DNA of 63,154 nt from Pelorhabdus rhamnosifermentans (GTDB lineage: Bacteria; Bacillota; Negativicutes; UMGS1260): positions 1 to 63,154 of the forward strand of contig NZ_JAHGVE010000027.1 in assembly GCF_018835585.1 (NCBI RefSeq). Reading direction: 5' to 3'. The translations under genes and the position numbers were made by a program. Numbering within the stretch: position 1 is the first letter of the stretch; each line of letters begins with the position of its first letter. Below are positions 28,553-37,588 of the stretch, piece by piece. A model generated the notes under the pieces. The model ran no database searches. It was given only the letters and a program-made list of their open reading frames with translations, and was not told the origin of the DNA.

Positions 28553-30502
28553 TTAGATATCTAAAGCACCGTAGTAACCACCATGAACTGCTTCTAATAC
28601 TTTACCCACTTTAAAACAGTCTCCAACTTGGAAGAATCTAGGTGCAGCATAACGTAGAGCTTCAACAGATGCTGAATTTGGTTTCATACCAGCAGCAATA
28701 AAAATAGAATCTGCAGAATATAAAACTTCATTTCCATTGTTATCTATACATAATAACCCTTCCTCAGTGACTTCTTTAGCTTTTGTATTTAAATGCATTT
28801 TAACATGACCTTTCTTTAATGTTACTTCTAAGGCAATTTTATGCATTTCTGATGTATCTGGAGCATAATCGTTTTTCATTTCTACAACAGTAACATCTTT
28901 TCCTAGACTATCAAAATAAATAGCTGTTTCTGTACCTACTAATCCTCCACCTAAAATAACTACTTTATCTCCAACCGCTGGTTGAGGTTGATGAATAGCG
29001 TCTAATCCTACTACTTTACCGCTAATATCAATTCCTGGGATTGGAGGTACAACAGGTACTGCTCCTACTGCACACATAATCATATCTGCATTTAATTCTT
29101 GAGCTAATTGGGGAGTTAATTCAGTATTTAAACGTACTTCTACATTTGTTTCGGCTAATCTCTTTGCTAATAATTGAGAATAGTTAAATAAATCTTGTTT
29201 AAATGGAATATATTCTTCGCAAAGTAATTGACCACCTAAATGACTATTCTTTTCAAATAAAATAACTTGATGTCCACGAGCAGCAGCTTGTAAAGCTGCT
29301 GACATACCAGCAGGACCACCACCAGCAATCAATACCTTTTTAGGTGTTGCTGGAGAAAAAGCACATTCATGTTCTCTTTCTCTACCAATCATAGGGTTTA
29401 ATGCACAGACAGTTGTACGTGTAGTCATATAAGCACCAAAACAGCTAAAACAACGACAACATTTAGTAATATCAGCTTTTCTGCCAGTTAACGCTTTTTC
29501 AGGAAAGAAAGGGTCAGCCATTAATTGACGACACATTTCAACAATGTCAGCTTTACCACTAGCAATAATATCTTCCATCATATCAGGATCATTTAATCCA
29601 CCTAATGTAGCAACCGGAGTTTTAACATTTTTCTTAATTTCTGCTGCTAAGTGGACATTACATCCATGTTCAATAAAGACAGAAGGATGTGTAATAACAA
29701 ATGCGTCCCTATTTTCATGAACACCTGCAGATACATGAATTAAGTCTACTTTACCATCTAATGCTTGAGCAATTTTAACACCATAGCTAATGTCATAGCC
29801 ACCTTCAGTATATTCTGCTCCACTCATACGAAATTCGATTGGGAAATTAGGTCCAACTACTTCACGAATTTTTTCAATACATAGCAATGGAAAACGCATT
29901 CTATTTTCGAGGCTTCCACCCCATTTATCAGTTCTCTTATTAGTGTTAGGAGACATAAATTGACATAGTAGCCATCCGTGACCACCATGAACTAATATCA
30001 TATCAAAACCAGCTTCTTTAACCATGGCTGCTGCGTTACCAAAACTATCAGCAATTTCAAGAATTAATTCTTCTGGCATTTCATAGACATGTGTACCATC
30101 TGGCCAAATCTCATCAATAGGACCAAAACGCTTAGCTTTTTCGTTTGCTTGGCTACGGTTACCAGCATATTTACCTCCATGTGATAACTCAATAGAAGCC
30201 AAACAATTATGACGATGGACCATACTAGCTAATTCTGTTAATGAAGGTAAACTCATACGAGTGTCTAATAGAATATGTTTCGTATGAGTTTTTCCTGTAG
30301 CACTATGGACAATTCCCTCACTGATTGTAATAGCTGCAACTCCACCTTTTGATCGCAAGCCATAAAAAGCCAAGTTATCTCTTGTTAAGTTTTCATCTGG
30401 TCCAATTTCTGGAATTGAAATTGGTGCACCTACCATACGATTTTTTAATGTTAATCCAGCAATCTTAATAGGACTACCTAGATGTGGATAATGTGGATTC
30501 AT
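28553..30502 (-). CDS. Old-yellow-enzyme family FMN/FeS/FAD oxidoreductase (2,4-dienoyl-CoA reductase/BaiCD type)
   Basis: This 649-aa protein has an N-terminal OYE TIM barrel (about 1-340, with HGGHGWLLCQFMSP), a Cys cluster for a [4Fe-4S] centre (CCRCFSCF, later C), then FAD- and NAD(P)H-binding Rossmann folds (VLIAGGGPAGMSAALQ, VVILGGGLVGTE). Relatives reduce activated C=C bonds of enoates, dienoyl-CoAs, bile acids or flavonoids. AGGAGG precedes ATG. It lies 12 bp after the dehydrogenase gene, forming an operon. Codons end in A/T far more often than in the flanking genes, suggesting foreign origin. Confidence 0.92.
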   Translation of the reverse strand: MNPHYPHLGSPIKIAGLTLKNRMVGAPISIPEIGPDENLTRDNLAFYGLRSKGGVAAITISEGIVHSATGKTHTKHILLDTRMSLPSLTELASMVHRHNCLASIELSHGGKYAGNRSQANEKAKRFGPIDEIWPDGTHVYEMPEELILEIADSFGNAAAMVKEAGFDMILVHGGHGWLLCQFMSPNTNKRTDKWGGSLENRMRFPLLCIEKIREVVGPNFPIEFRMSGAEYTEGGYDISYGVKIAQALDGKVDLIHVSAGVHENRDAFVITHPSVFIEHGCNVHLAAEIKKNVKTPVATLGGLNDPDMMEDIIASGKADIVEMCRQLMADPFFPEKALTGRKADITKCCRCFSCFGAYMTTRTTVCALNPMIGREREHECAFSPATPKKVLIAGGGPAGMSAALQAAARGHQVILFEKNSHLGGQLLCEEYIPFKQDLFNYSQLLAKRLAETNVEVRLNTELTPQLAQELNADMIMCAVGAVPVVPPIPGIDISGKVVGLDAIHQPQPAVGDKVVILGGGLVGTETAIYFDSLGKDVTVVEMKNDYAPDTSEMHKIALEVTLKKGHVKMHLNTKAKEVTEEGLLCIDNNGNEVLYSADSIFIAAGMKPNSASVEALRYAAPRFFQVGDCFKVGKVLEAVHGGYYGALDI

Positions 30503-30514
30503 TATTATTACCTC

Positions 30515-31612
30515 CTAGTCTTTCATTTTTAATATAGCTTTAATAACTTTGCCTTTATGAGTATCTTCAAATGCTTGATTAATATCTTTGAAGTCATAAT
30601 AAGTAATTAATTTATCAAATGGAAATTTGTTATTTTTATAATATTCTAATAATTTCGGGATAAAGATTTGTGGGATAGAACATCCTTCAACCAAACCTAC
30701 TAATTTCTTTCCGGCTCCCATTAATTCATTTTCTACATGAATTGTAAGTTCTTGTGTAGCACCTAAGACAACACAGGTACCTAAACTACGTGTACAATTT
30801 AATGATTGTCTTAAGCATGTTCCAATACCTGTACAGTCAATAGCATAGTTTGTTCCACTACGAGTTAGTTTCTTAACTTCATCAACTACACTTTCAACAT
30901 TTTTACTATTGATTGTATGAGTTGCGCCTAATTCTTTAGCCATTTCTAAACGAGAATCTACAATATCACAAGCAATAATAGTTGTACATCCAGCAATTTT
31001 AGCTGCCATGACAGCGCTTAATCCTACCGGACCACATCCAGTAATGATAATAGAACTTGCAGGATCTGGTTTTAAATAATTTAAAACTGCTCCCGCACCT
31101 GTTTGGATACCACACCCCATAGGACCAACCATAGCTAAATCCACACCGTCTGGTACAAGAATTAAGTTATTAACATGAACAACCGCATATGTAGCGAATA
31201 CCCCCTGTCCAAAGAATGAAGATACTTCTTTACCATTATAATGAATACGTTTAGTTCCATCGAATTGCCTTCCAGAGAAATTTAAATGGCGGTTTTCTTC
31301 ACATCCATAAGGATGACCAGAACGACATGCTTCACATGTACCACAATATCCATAAGATAAACCAACACGATCTCCCTTTTTAAAATTAGTAACACCTGGA
31401 CCTACTGATTCAATAACTCCACAACCTTCATGACCAAATACTGCAGGAAGAAATACTGGTATAATTTGTTGACGTGCAACTTCATCAGTATGGCAAACAC
31501 CACAAGCTATTACTTTAACTAGTACTTCATTAAGTTTTGGGGCATCTAATTGTAGTTCTTTAATTTGAAATAGTTGTCCTTTCTCAAAAACAACTGCTGC
31601 CTCAATTTTCAT
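30515..31612 (-). CDS. Zinc-dependent alcohol dehydrogenase, aryl-alcohol type
   Basis: This 365-aa MDR-family enzyme has catalytic zinc ligands in CGVCHTDE and GHEGCG, a structural zinc site CGTCEACRSGHPYGC and a nucleotide fold around ITGCGPVGLSAV. The spacing and the GCGIQTGAGAV segment resemble benzyl/aryl alcohol dehydrogenases. It probably interconverts an alcohol and an aldehyde with NAD(H). It is first in a two-gene operon with the OYE-type reductase, and shares its A/T-rich codon use. ATG 31612 (MKIEAAVVF) fits the family better than the ATG at 31624 that overlaps the SD. Confidence 0.9.
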   Translation of the reverse strand: MKIEAAVVFEKGQLFQIKELQLDAPKLNEVLVKVIACGVCHTDEVARQQIIPVFLPAVFGHEGCGVIESVGPGVTNFKKGDRVGLSYGYCGTCEACRSGHPYGCEENRHLNFSGRQFDGTKRIHYNGKEVSSFFGQGVFATYAVVHVNNLILVPDGVDLAMVGPMGCGIQTGAGAVLNYLKPDPASSIIITGCGPVGLSAVMAAKIAGCTTIIACDIVDSRLEMAKELGATHTINSKNVESVVDEVKKLTRSGTNYAIDCTGIGTCLRQSLNCTRSLGTCVVLGATQELTIHVENELMGAGKKLVGLVEGCSIPQIFIPKLLEYYKNNKFPFDKLITYYDFKDINQAFEDTHKGKVIKAILKMKD

Positions 31613-31642
31613 TATTATGACCATTCCTTTCGCTACGCTCCG

Positions 31643-31675
31643 GGCACAAAACGTTGTGAAAATATCGTCTGTGCC
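31643..31675 (-). other. Leader hairpin before the dehydrogenase gene
   Basis: GGCACA and TGTGCC arms (31643-31648, 31670-31675) enclose 21 nt, placed just upstream of the ribosome site. It may affect translation initiation. Confidence 0.4.
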
Positions 31676-31700
31676 TTACCTTATTAGTCGAAAACTACAG

Positions 31701-31797
31701 AGCACGGGGATGTATGTGATTTCATGTTATCGCATAAAACCATGGTGAATACCAATGTAAACCCGTGCTTCTTGCAATGGATGTGAAATTTACATTG
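31701..31797 (-). other. Possible H-type pseudoknot in the ADH-OYE leader
   Basis: Two interleaved inverted repeats are present: 31789-31797 pairs with 31753-31761 (9 bp) and 31762-31769 pairs with 31701-31708 (8 bp). Read on the minus strand, the 5' arms and 3' arms alternate, with no base between the two middle arms. This is the layout of an H-type pseudoknot, or of two mutually exclusive hairpins. No known riboswitch class was recognised. Confidence 0.4.
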
Positions 31798-31807
31798 CTC
31801 GCTTTAC

Positions 31808-33088
31808 TTAGAAGTAAAGGCTAAATTGGGCCTTTACAGTATTTATTTTTCCGTTGTGAATACCGTCAGTCGCTTTGAGGGAGGAAGCCCAAACATTCAT
31901 CCCCAGATTTTTAGCGAACATAGCCACGGCACTTAGTTCAGGACCTTCCAGACCCCAATCGTATTTAGAAACCCAGTAATTAGAAGCAGGAGGCATTATC
32001 GATGATTTTGCTTCTGCTTTGAGATAACTTGCCGTAATGCTATAGGAGCCAGGCGTTTTGATATCAACCTGCTTATAGGTCAACCCGGCTGCATAGGCTT
32101 TATTTTGGGTAGATGCATTCGATTGGCCGCAAGTGGCAAATAGCTGCAAATCTTTAGCAATCAGCTTATCTGCGCCAACTTCCCACAAATTAATGTTATG
32201 TAACATGACTGTGAGGTCTGAACCATCATTTCTTATGTTATGAAAAGCAACTTTAAAATTGGAATCTTGTGAAAGGGGTGTGTCAAATTCAAGAGCAGCA
32301 TAGCGGTTATCTGTTGCCGACGAAATAATATTGGAATTGATCGCAATACCAGACCAAGCTTGCCCATAATAGCCGTAAGTAAGAATCGTTTTTATTTTAT
32401 TGCCAAAGGCAAATTGAACGCCATCTATCCCTTTACTACGTCCCGGTGCTACTATCAGGCCATAAGCAGCTCCGTAATCGAATCTACCAGCTTTAAGAGT
32501 AGTAGCACCAACAATACCTTCTGCATACAGTTGATCAGCATGCTGTGAAGCAGCTACTGAGCCATCGGCCCCATTAGACCAGTAACCACCGCTTCTTAAA
32601 TCTCTAACAACTTCGTCTTCACTTTTTATTTGCCATTTATCATTGACTTTGTAATTGATATACAAGTCAATACCCACTGCCGGATAATGACCATCGTTCG
32701 TGTGCGGCGTTTCGCCCGTCTTAGCCGTAATATGTTTAAAGTCACCACTATTATTCCAATATTGGTCTGATAAATGAAGGAATCCAGAAATAGATAACGT
32801 ATCACTCAACTTATCATTTTTCTCGCTTTTTTTTTCCAAATTGTTTACGCGAACATCTAAATTAGTAAGCTCACTCTTATTTTTATTCTTTTTATCCAGT
32901 TCATCTTGTTTGGCGGCCAGTGCGGCTTCAAGCGCTTTGACGCGCAGCCGAATATCCTGCAATTCGGCTTTCAATTCGATAGAATCATTGTTAGAGGAAC
33001 TGTCTGCCCCCTCTGCGGCCAAGACCGTTCCCGCCATGCAGAATAAGAATACACCGCTCAAGAATACAACCAGTCGTTTTCCTATCAT
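31808..33088 (-). CDS. Outer-membrane porin with N-terminal coiled coil
   Basis: This 426-aa protein has a signal peptide (about 1-24, ending in LAAE), a coiled-coil stalk of heptads (about 35-95: ELQDIRLRVKALEAALAAK, then VNNLEKKSEK) and a beta-barrel of about 320 residues ending in Phe (AQFSLYF), the usual barrel-assembly signal. Such stalked porins are characteristic of Negativicutes, where the stalk contacts the cell wall. ATG 33088 has AAGGTGGG upstream. It sits in the catabolic run and probably lets its substrate cross the outer membrane. Confidence 0.88.
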   Translation of the reverse strand: MIGKRLVVFLSGVFLFCMAGTVLAAEGADSSSNNDSIELKAELQDIRLRVKALEAALAAKQDELDKKNKNKSELTNLDVRVNNLEKKSEKNDKLSDTLSISGFLHLSDQYWNNSGDFKHITAKTGETPHTNDGHYPAVGIDLYINYKVNDKWQIKSEDEVVRDLRSGGYWSNGADGSVAASQHADQLYAEGIVGATTLKAGRFDYGAAYGLIVAPGRSKGIDGVQFAFGNKIKTILTYGYYGQAWSGIAINSNIISSATDNRYAALEFDTPLSQDSNFKVAFHNIRNDGSDLTVMLHNINLWEVGADKLIAKDLQLFATCGQSNASTQNKAYAAGLTYKQVDIKTPGSYSITASYLKAEAKSSIMPPASNYWVSKYDWGLEGPELSAVAMFAKNLGMNVWASSLKATDGIHNGKINTVKAQFSLYF

Positions 33089-33150
33089 TTTTCCCACCTT
33101 CTTATTTTATTTTTTACTTTCTCATTTTGACTAAGATCACTACTCCCTGG

Positions 33151-34257
33151 TTACTTACCGGTGGCGGCAGCAATCATGGCTTTGACGTTTTCGTCGGTTG
33201 CATTCGGCGGTATGGTGCAACCGGAAGCTAGAATAAAGCCGGGGCCCAAATCTTTAACCAATTTAGCCGAATAGTTATATACTTCATCAGGAGTACTAAG
33301 CGCCAACAAGGCGGCGGGAACATCCCCTTTAATGCACATGTGATCGCCGAGAACTTCTCTCGATTTATAGATATTGGTTGCGCCGTCTAACTCGAAGATG
33401 CATTTCTGTCGAGGTAAGGTTTTGAAATATTCCAGATCGCGTTCCCAGTTACCGTCAATGTGAAGGTCGGCTACCGCACCTTCTTCAATGACCATTTCAG
33501 CAGTTGCCTTCAAATATTTCCAGACGAAACGTTCCCATAGCTTCGGTGAATAAAATTGGCTGGCCCCCCGAGCTGGCGAAATAAATACGACCAACGGTTT
33601 AACAGCACGTATTTGTTGCCGAAAATCGGCCAGCGTTTCTTCAAGAATGACATCTAAAACAGCTTCCACCTTGTCAGGCATTTTAAACAGATCTCGCATA
33701 AATTTTGGGAAAGATCGTCCACCGCTCAAGAATTCATTTACTGTGATTGATGCGCTGGGACTATATACCACATAGCCGGCAGCTTCGAAATTTTTCTTAA
33801 ATTGCGGAACATCTGTCAGCTGGGCAACTAGCGAATCAAGATCAATGCCTAACCGATTCTTCAAGTAATCATAGCTGAAATCTTTCCAGCCTTTATTCAA
33901 AATAGTGTCATAGTCGGCCACCGTCATCATTTCCCGTTCGTCAAGTTGCCACAGAGTATCACCAGGAAGCTCACGCCCCGGCAATTTGATCCTAGTGTAA
34001 AACATTAGTGGAAACATCGTTGCCGTCGCAAAAGTACTGCCTGTTCCATCAACATCGCCAAAATCTTTAAATGAATCAAGAATGGCTTTATGGGACGCTT
34101 TCATAGTTGCGCAAAACTCCGATAGCTTCATGCCTACATGCTTGGCGAAAAAAGCATCCCCATTAAGGAAAACTGGAGCTCGATCGGTTTTTTCAAAGGC
34201 AATCGTCTTTCTCAATCTTTCCGTGCGTTCTTTCAGTAATTGTTGTGCTGTTTTCAT
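33151..34257 (-). CDS. UroD-fold corrinoid-dependent methyltransferase
   Basis: This 368-aa protein belongs to the uroporphyrinogen decarboxylase/MtaA-like family, in which a zinc-bound site moves methyl groups to or from a corrinoid protein. In place of the HxC zinc motif of MtaA it shows LHIDG, with a later GCTIPPNATDEN, so the ligand set differs (Asp for Cys). It lies directly downstream of the corrinoid protein gene (64 bp apart). It is either a substrate demethylating MT1 or a methyltransferase MT2. A second methyltransferase and a reductive activase are not in the window. ATG 34257 has GAGGAG upstream. Confidence 0.85.
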   Translation of the reverse strand: MKTAQQLLKERTERLRKTIAFEKTDRAPVFLNGDAFFAKHVGMKLSEFCATMKASHKAILDSFKDFGDVDGTGSTFATATMFPLMFYTRIKLPGRELPGDTLWQLDEREMMTVADYDTILNKGWKDFSYDYLKNRLGIDLDSLVAQLTDVPQFKKNFEAAGYVVYSPSASITVNEFLSGGRSFPKFMRDLFKMPDKVEAVLDVILEETLADFRQQIRAVKPLVVFISPARGASQFYSPKLWERFVWKYLKATAEMVIEEGAVADLHIDGNWERDLEYFKTLPRQKCIFELDGATNIYKSREVLGDHMCIKGDVPAALLALSTPDEVYNYSAKLVKDLGPGFILASGCTIPPNATDENVKAMIAAATGK

Positions 34258-34321
34258 GATTAATCCACTCCTCAACTTATTCTGAGCTAACGGCGTGATG
34301 AGTATAATTAATATCTTATGA

Positions 34322-34951
34322 TTAATTCACTCCCACGGCCTTCCTGATGGCTGCCACTGCATCATAGGCGTTTCGGCAGTATTTGTCAGCGCCAACATAC
34401 TTGCAGACACTTGCGTCTACCGGACCACCGCCAACTAGTATGGTGACAGAAGAGTCGGCCATCTTAACGGCGGCGACGGTTGCCTTCATTACGTCGAACG
34501 CCGTTGTCAGCAGGCAGCACATCCCGACAACTTGTGGTTTATGGGTCTTTATCGCAGCTACGAAATCGGAGATGGGGACGTCCACGCCGAGATCCACAAC
34601 TTGAAACCCATTGCAGTTTAAAATAGTGGCAACAATATTTTTACCAATATCATGGATATCGTCCTTGACTGTACCCAAAACCATGGTGCCTAATTTTTTC
34701 GAAGCACCGTCTGCCGTCAAAGCCGATCCCAACAGCTCGGCAGCCGTGGAAAACACGTCAGCCGACATAATCAGTTCGGACAAATAATAATCACCTGCTT
34801 CGTAAAGTTTCCCCACCTGTTCCATACCCTGCTGCAATTGAGCCAGGACGTCGATAGCCGGAACATCGCCAGCCAGTTGTTCTGTAACTCCTGCCACTAC
34901 CAGCTCTTCATCAAGTTCCGCCATCGCTTTAGCCAAATCAGTTTTTGCCAT
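34322..34951 (-). CDS. Cobalamin-binding corrinoid protein (MtaC/MtbC-like)
   Basis: This 209-aa two-domain protein has an N-terminal helical cap (about 1-85, GMEQVGKLYEAGDYYLSELI) and a Rossmann-like B12 domain with DIHDIG (the DxHxxG His that ligates cobalt), then GVDVP and GGGPVD. It carries the methyl group between methyltransferases. ATG 34951 (MAKTDLAKAM) is preferred over the upstream in-frame start because family members begin there and AAAGGAA lies upstream. Its partner methyltransferase gene follows. Confidence 0.93.
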   Translation of the reverse strand: MAKTDLAKAMAELDEELVVAGVTEQLAGDVPAIDVLAQLQQGMEQVGKLYEAGDYYLSELIMSADVFSTAAELLGSALTADGASKKLGTMVLGTVKDDIHDIGKNIVATILNCNGFQVVDLGVDVPISDFVAAIKTHKPQVVGMCCLLTTAFDVMKATVAAVKMADSSVTILVGGGPVDASVCKYVGADKYCRNAYDAVAAIRKAVGVN

Positions 34952-35170
34952 TTTTATGATCATTCCTTTCGTTTTGTTTAAGACAAAAAACAAAATGAAA
35001 CCGTTAGTCTCTAAGCTTAGTTTGACATACAATACCTTTATGCAGATAACAGCTAGCTACCAAACATGCGATGGTTAGTGTGCTGCGCTGCTTTCAGAAT
35101 GGTCGGTACCCAATAACACCATAATGCATTCAATTATTTCAGTTTGCTGTTGAGCCCAGCCACGGAAAAT

Positions 35171-36268
35171 TTATTTAGCCGATCCCACTGAATCCACATC
35201 TGAGCTTCCCAGTTCATCAACCATTTGTGAAAATTTATTTTTATCCAGATCATAAAAAGCCATAAGAATACCTCCGGCAATCAAAGTGATGCCACAAACC
35301 AGATTCATGCAGATATTAATGGCGCTCAAAACTGTTGGAGTTTGGGTCAGATTGGCGGAATACCCCAAAAATCCCAACACCCAGCCAATAACGGCGGTGC
35401 AAAGTGCCATCCCGACTTTAAATGCGAAGTTAATAAATGATGAGATAAAACCGGCGACACGAACATGGTATTTATTTTGGGAATATTCGGTTGTATCTGG
35501 CACCATGCCAAACATTGACGCCAAACCGAGGCCGCCGCCAATACCCGTGATAAAAGTCATAATGTTATAAATGATAAGCCCTGCCTGAGTATGTACAGGC
35601 AAAAAATTCATAATAATCATCAACACACCACTGATTAAAAAACTGATCATCGGTAATGTTCGCTTATTATTCACCTTGGTGACCAGTTTTGAAAGCGAAA
35701 ATGCACCAAATACCCGCCCCAGATACAAAAGGCCGGCGTTAAAAATAAACAATGACTGATTGCCAACGAAATAAGTAAAATAGTACAGTTTGACAACGCC
35801 GACCGATGCCTCGTAGAACCCCCAGAAGACAAAGGTGATTAACATAATCCAAACCGGCCGGTTTCCGCTCAACACTTTCATCAACTTACGAAAATCAAAA
35901 TCTTCCGACGGAACATTAACGACCTCCTTGGTATTAAAAAAGCAAAACAGATAAAAGGGAAAAGCAATAACCGAAAAAGTAAGGGCTGCGAAGAAAAACC
36001 CGTTGGCTTGGTTCCCCTGCCCCATCCGTTCTACAAAAGGAAGCATGAACTGTGAAAGAATCAATGTTGCGATGAAGGCCGCAGTCATGCGATAGCTAGC
36101 CAGACTCGACCGGGTGTCTCCGTCAAGAGTCATTGCTGCCGGCATCGCGCTATAGGGATTATTTACGCAGGCATAAATCGTTACTAGGAGAAAATAACAG
36201 GCCAGTGAATAACAAGCCTTGACTACGGCCGATTGCGTTGGAAGCACCGTAAAGCACAGCTCATTCAC
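35171..36268 (-). CDS. GPH-family (sugar:cation) symporter lacking the N-terminal helices
   Basis: This 365-aa protein matches the GPH/MelB-type symporters, but its first residues align with about residue 120 of the complete paralogue at 41382-42803 (NNPYSAMPAAMTLD against NPYVSCTTVMTADP). The first three or so helices, including a conserved cation-binding region, are missing. Yet a good AGGAG precedes the GTG at 36268, and no frame upstream supplies the missing part. It is either a 5'-deleted gene or a functional shortened protein; I favour decay. It sits between the methyltransferase pair and the dehydrogenase/transketolase genes. Confidence 0.78.
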   Translation of the reverse strand: MNELCFTVLPTQSAVVKACYSLACYFLLVTIYACVNNPYSAMPAAMTLDGDTRSSLASYRMTAAFIATLILSQFMLPFVERMGQGNQANGFFFAALTFSVIAFPFYLFCFFNTKEVVNVPSEDFDFRKLMKVLSGNRPVWIMLITFVFWGFYEASVGVVKLYYFTYFVGNQSLFIFNAGLLYLGRVFGAFSLSKLVTKVNNKRTLPMISFLISGVLMIIMNFLPVHTQAGLIIYNIMTFITGIGGGLGLASMFGMVPDTTEYSQNKYHVRVAGFISSFINFAFKVGMALCTAVIGWVLGFLGYSANLTQTPTVLSAINICMNLVCGITLIAGGILMAFYDLDKNKFSQMVDELGSSDVDSVGSAK

Positions 36269-36300
36269 CTTTCTTCTCCTACTACAAACAATTTCATTTT

Positions 36301-36329
36301 AATCGGAAAATCAATTTTCATTTCCGATT
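36301..36329. terminator. Hairpin between ADH and truncated symporter
   Basis: A 9-bp stem (36301-36309 with 36321-36329) has a T-run on the plus strand and a weaker one on the minus strand. It may partly terminate the upstream catabolic genes. Confidence 0.45.
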
Positions 36330-36400
36330 TTTAACAAATATTCAACTTTAACACACCCCCTGCCGCATTCGGCCAGCCGACCGCAGCGGTTGCTCAAACA

Positions 36401-37417
36401 CTAATTACTGCAGTCCAGCAAGATCTTAGGATAAATTGCTTGTTTAAATACTTCAAAACTTTCAACCCCATCGCTAAGCGGCATTATTTTACCGATAATC
36501 TTATCCAGTTGCAATCTTGGAATCAGGCTGATTGTGCGTGGCATAATGGTATTGGTTGTAAACACAGTCTGGATGCGGCCTTCTTTCATGTATAAATCGT
36601 ATAAATTTAAAGGCATTTCATATTTCGGCGGATAAACCGCAAAGTATACCAGCGTTCCGCATTTAGCCAGAATTTGCAGAGCCGGTTCGGCAGCGTTAGG
36701 AGATCCGGACATTTCGAACACATAATCAAAGCCAGACCCATTGGTAATCTCGTCGGCACGTTTTTCGATACTCTCATCAATCGGATCAATGACATATTGC
36801 GCACCCATAGCCAATGCCAATTTGCGCTTGGATTCAACCGGATCAATCGCCGTAATCTTAACACCCCCGCTCAATAAAATCATGTTCAGCATAATCGAGC
36901 CGATGCCGCCCACTCCAGAAATAGCAACCGAGCAGCCATGTCTGATGCCTACCAGATCCATCGCGCGAATTGTACAGTTGGCAGGTTCAGCCAGGCAATA
37001 CTTCTTTAAATCGGCATCATCCGGAATTTTAAATACTGCGCTGATGTCAGTAACCACATATTCGGCAAATGCTCCTGTTGTTTTGAAATTTTTGCAGTAT
37101 TGAGGTTCCCCTTTTTTACAGGCCGGACAAATTCCACAGTTTATAGTTGGATAAAGGCATACTTTATCACCAATTTTCAAACCGCTGTTTTCCGTGCCTA
37201 CCCCGAGTTCCTCAATCACGCCGGAAGCTTCATGTCCTAAGGGCATTGGCGGCTTGGCGCCCAGTAAACCCATCGAAACCTGATGAATATCCGTTGCGCA
37301 CAAGGCTGTGTAGGCGATTTTAATCTTGACCTGATTGCGTCCTACTTTGGGAATCTCCACTTCGCGAAGTTCCACTCTGTTTTCAGCAGCAAACCATAAC
37401 TGTTTCATTGTTGACAT
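36401..37417 (-). CDS. Zinc-dependent alcohol/polyol dehydrogenase
   Basis: This 338-aa MDR enzyme has catalytic-site CATDIH and GHEASG, structural Cys pattern CGICPACKKGEPQYC and a nucleotide fold GVGGIGSI, then DPVESKR. It resembles the sorbitol/threonine dehydrogenase group and the second dehydrogenase of this cluster (39483-40532), with the same YEMPLNLYD segment, so the two are paralogues that may act on successive or stereoisomeric hydroxyls. ATG 37417 has AAAGGA upstream. It is on the same strand as the transketolase pair, 171 bp downstream of it. Confidence 0.9.
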   Translation of the reverse strand: MSTMKQLWFAAENRVELREVEIPKVGRNQVKIKIAYTALCATDIHQVSMGLLGAKPPMPLGHEASGVIEELGVGTENSGLKIGDKVCLYPTINCGICPACKKGEPQYCKNFKTTGAFAEYVVTDISAVFKIPDDADLKKYCLAEPANCTIRAMDLVGIRHGCSVAISGVGGIGSIMLNMILLSGGVKITAIDPVESKRKLALAMGAQYVIDPIDESIEKRADEITNGSGFDYVFEMSGSPNAAEPALQILAKCGTLVYFAVYPPKYEMPLNLYDLYMKEGRIQTVFTTNTIMPRTISLIPRLQLDKIIGKIMPLSDGVESFEVFKQAIYPKILLDCSN

Positions 37418-37588
37418 AAAACCATCCTTTCAAATCGAATAGTGGATTCTATAATTAACACAATAAAGAAGTAAATAAACAGCAGAAGTCATGAACGCCC
37501 ACCGCTAACTCTTGATTAACGCTCTCATATCCTCTGCTGCTCCATTTTTTATTGCGTTCTATCTAAACTTGTTTTGAAGCTTTGCTAT

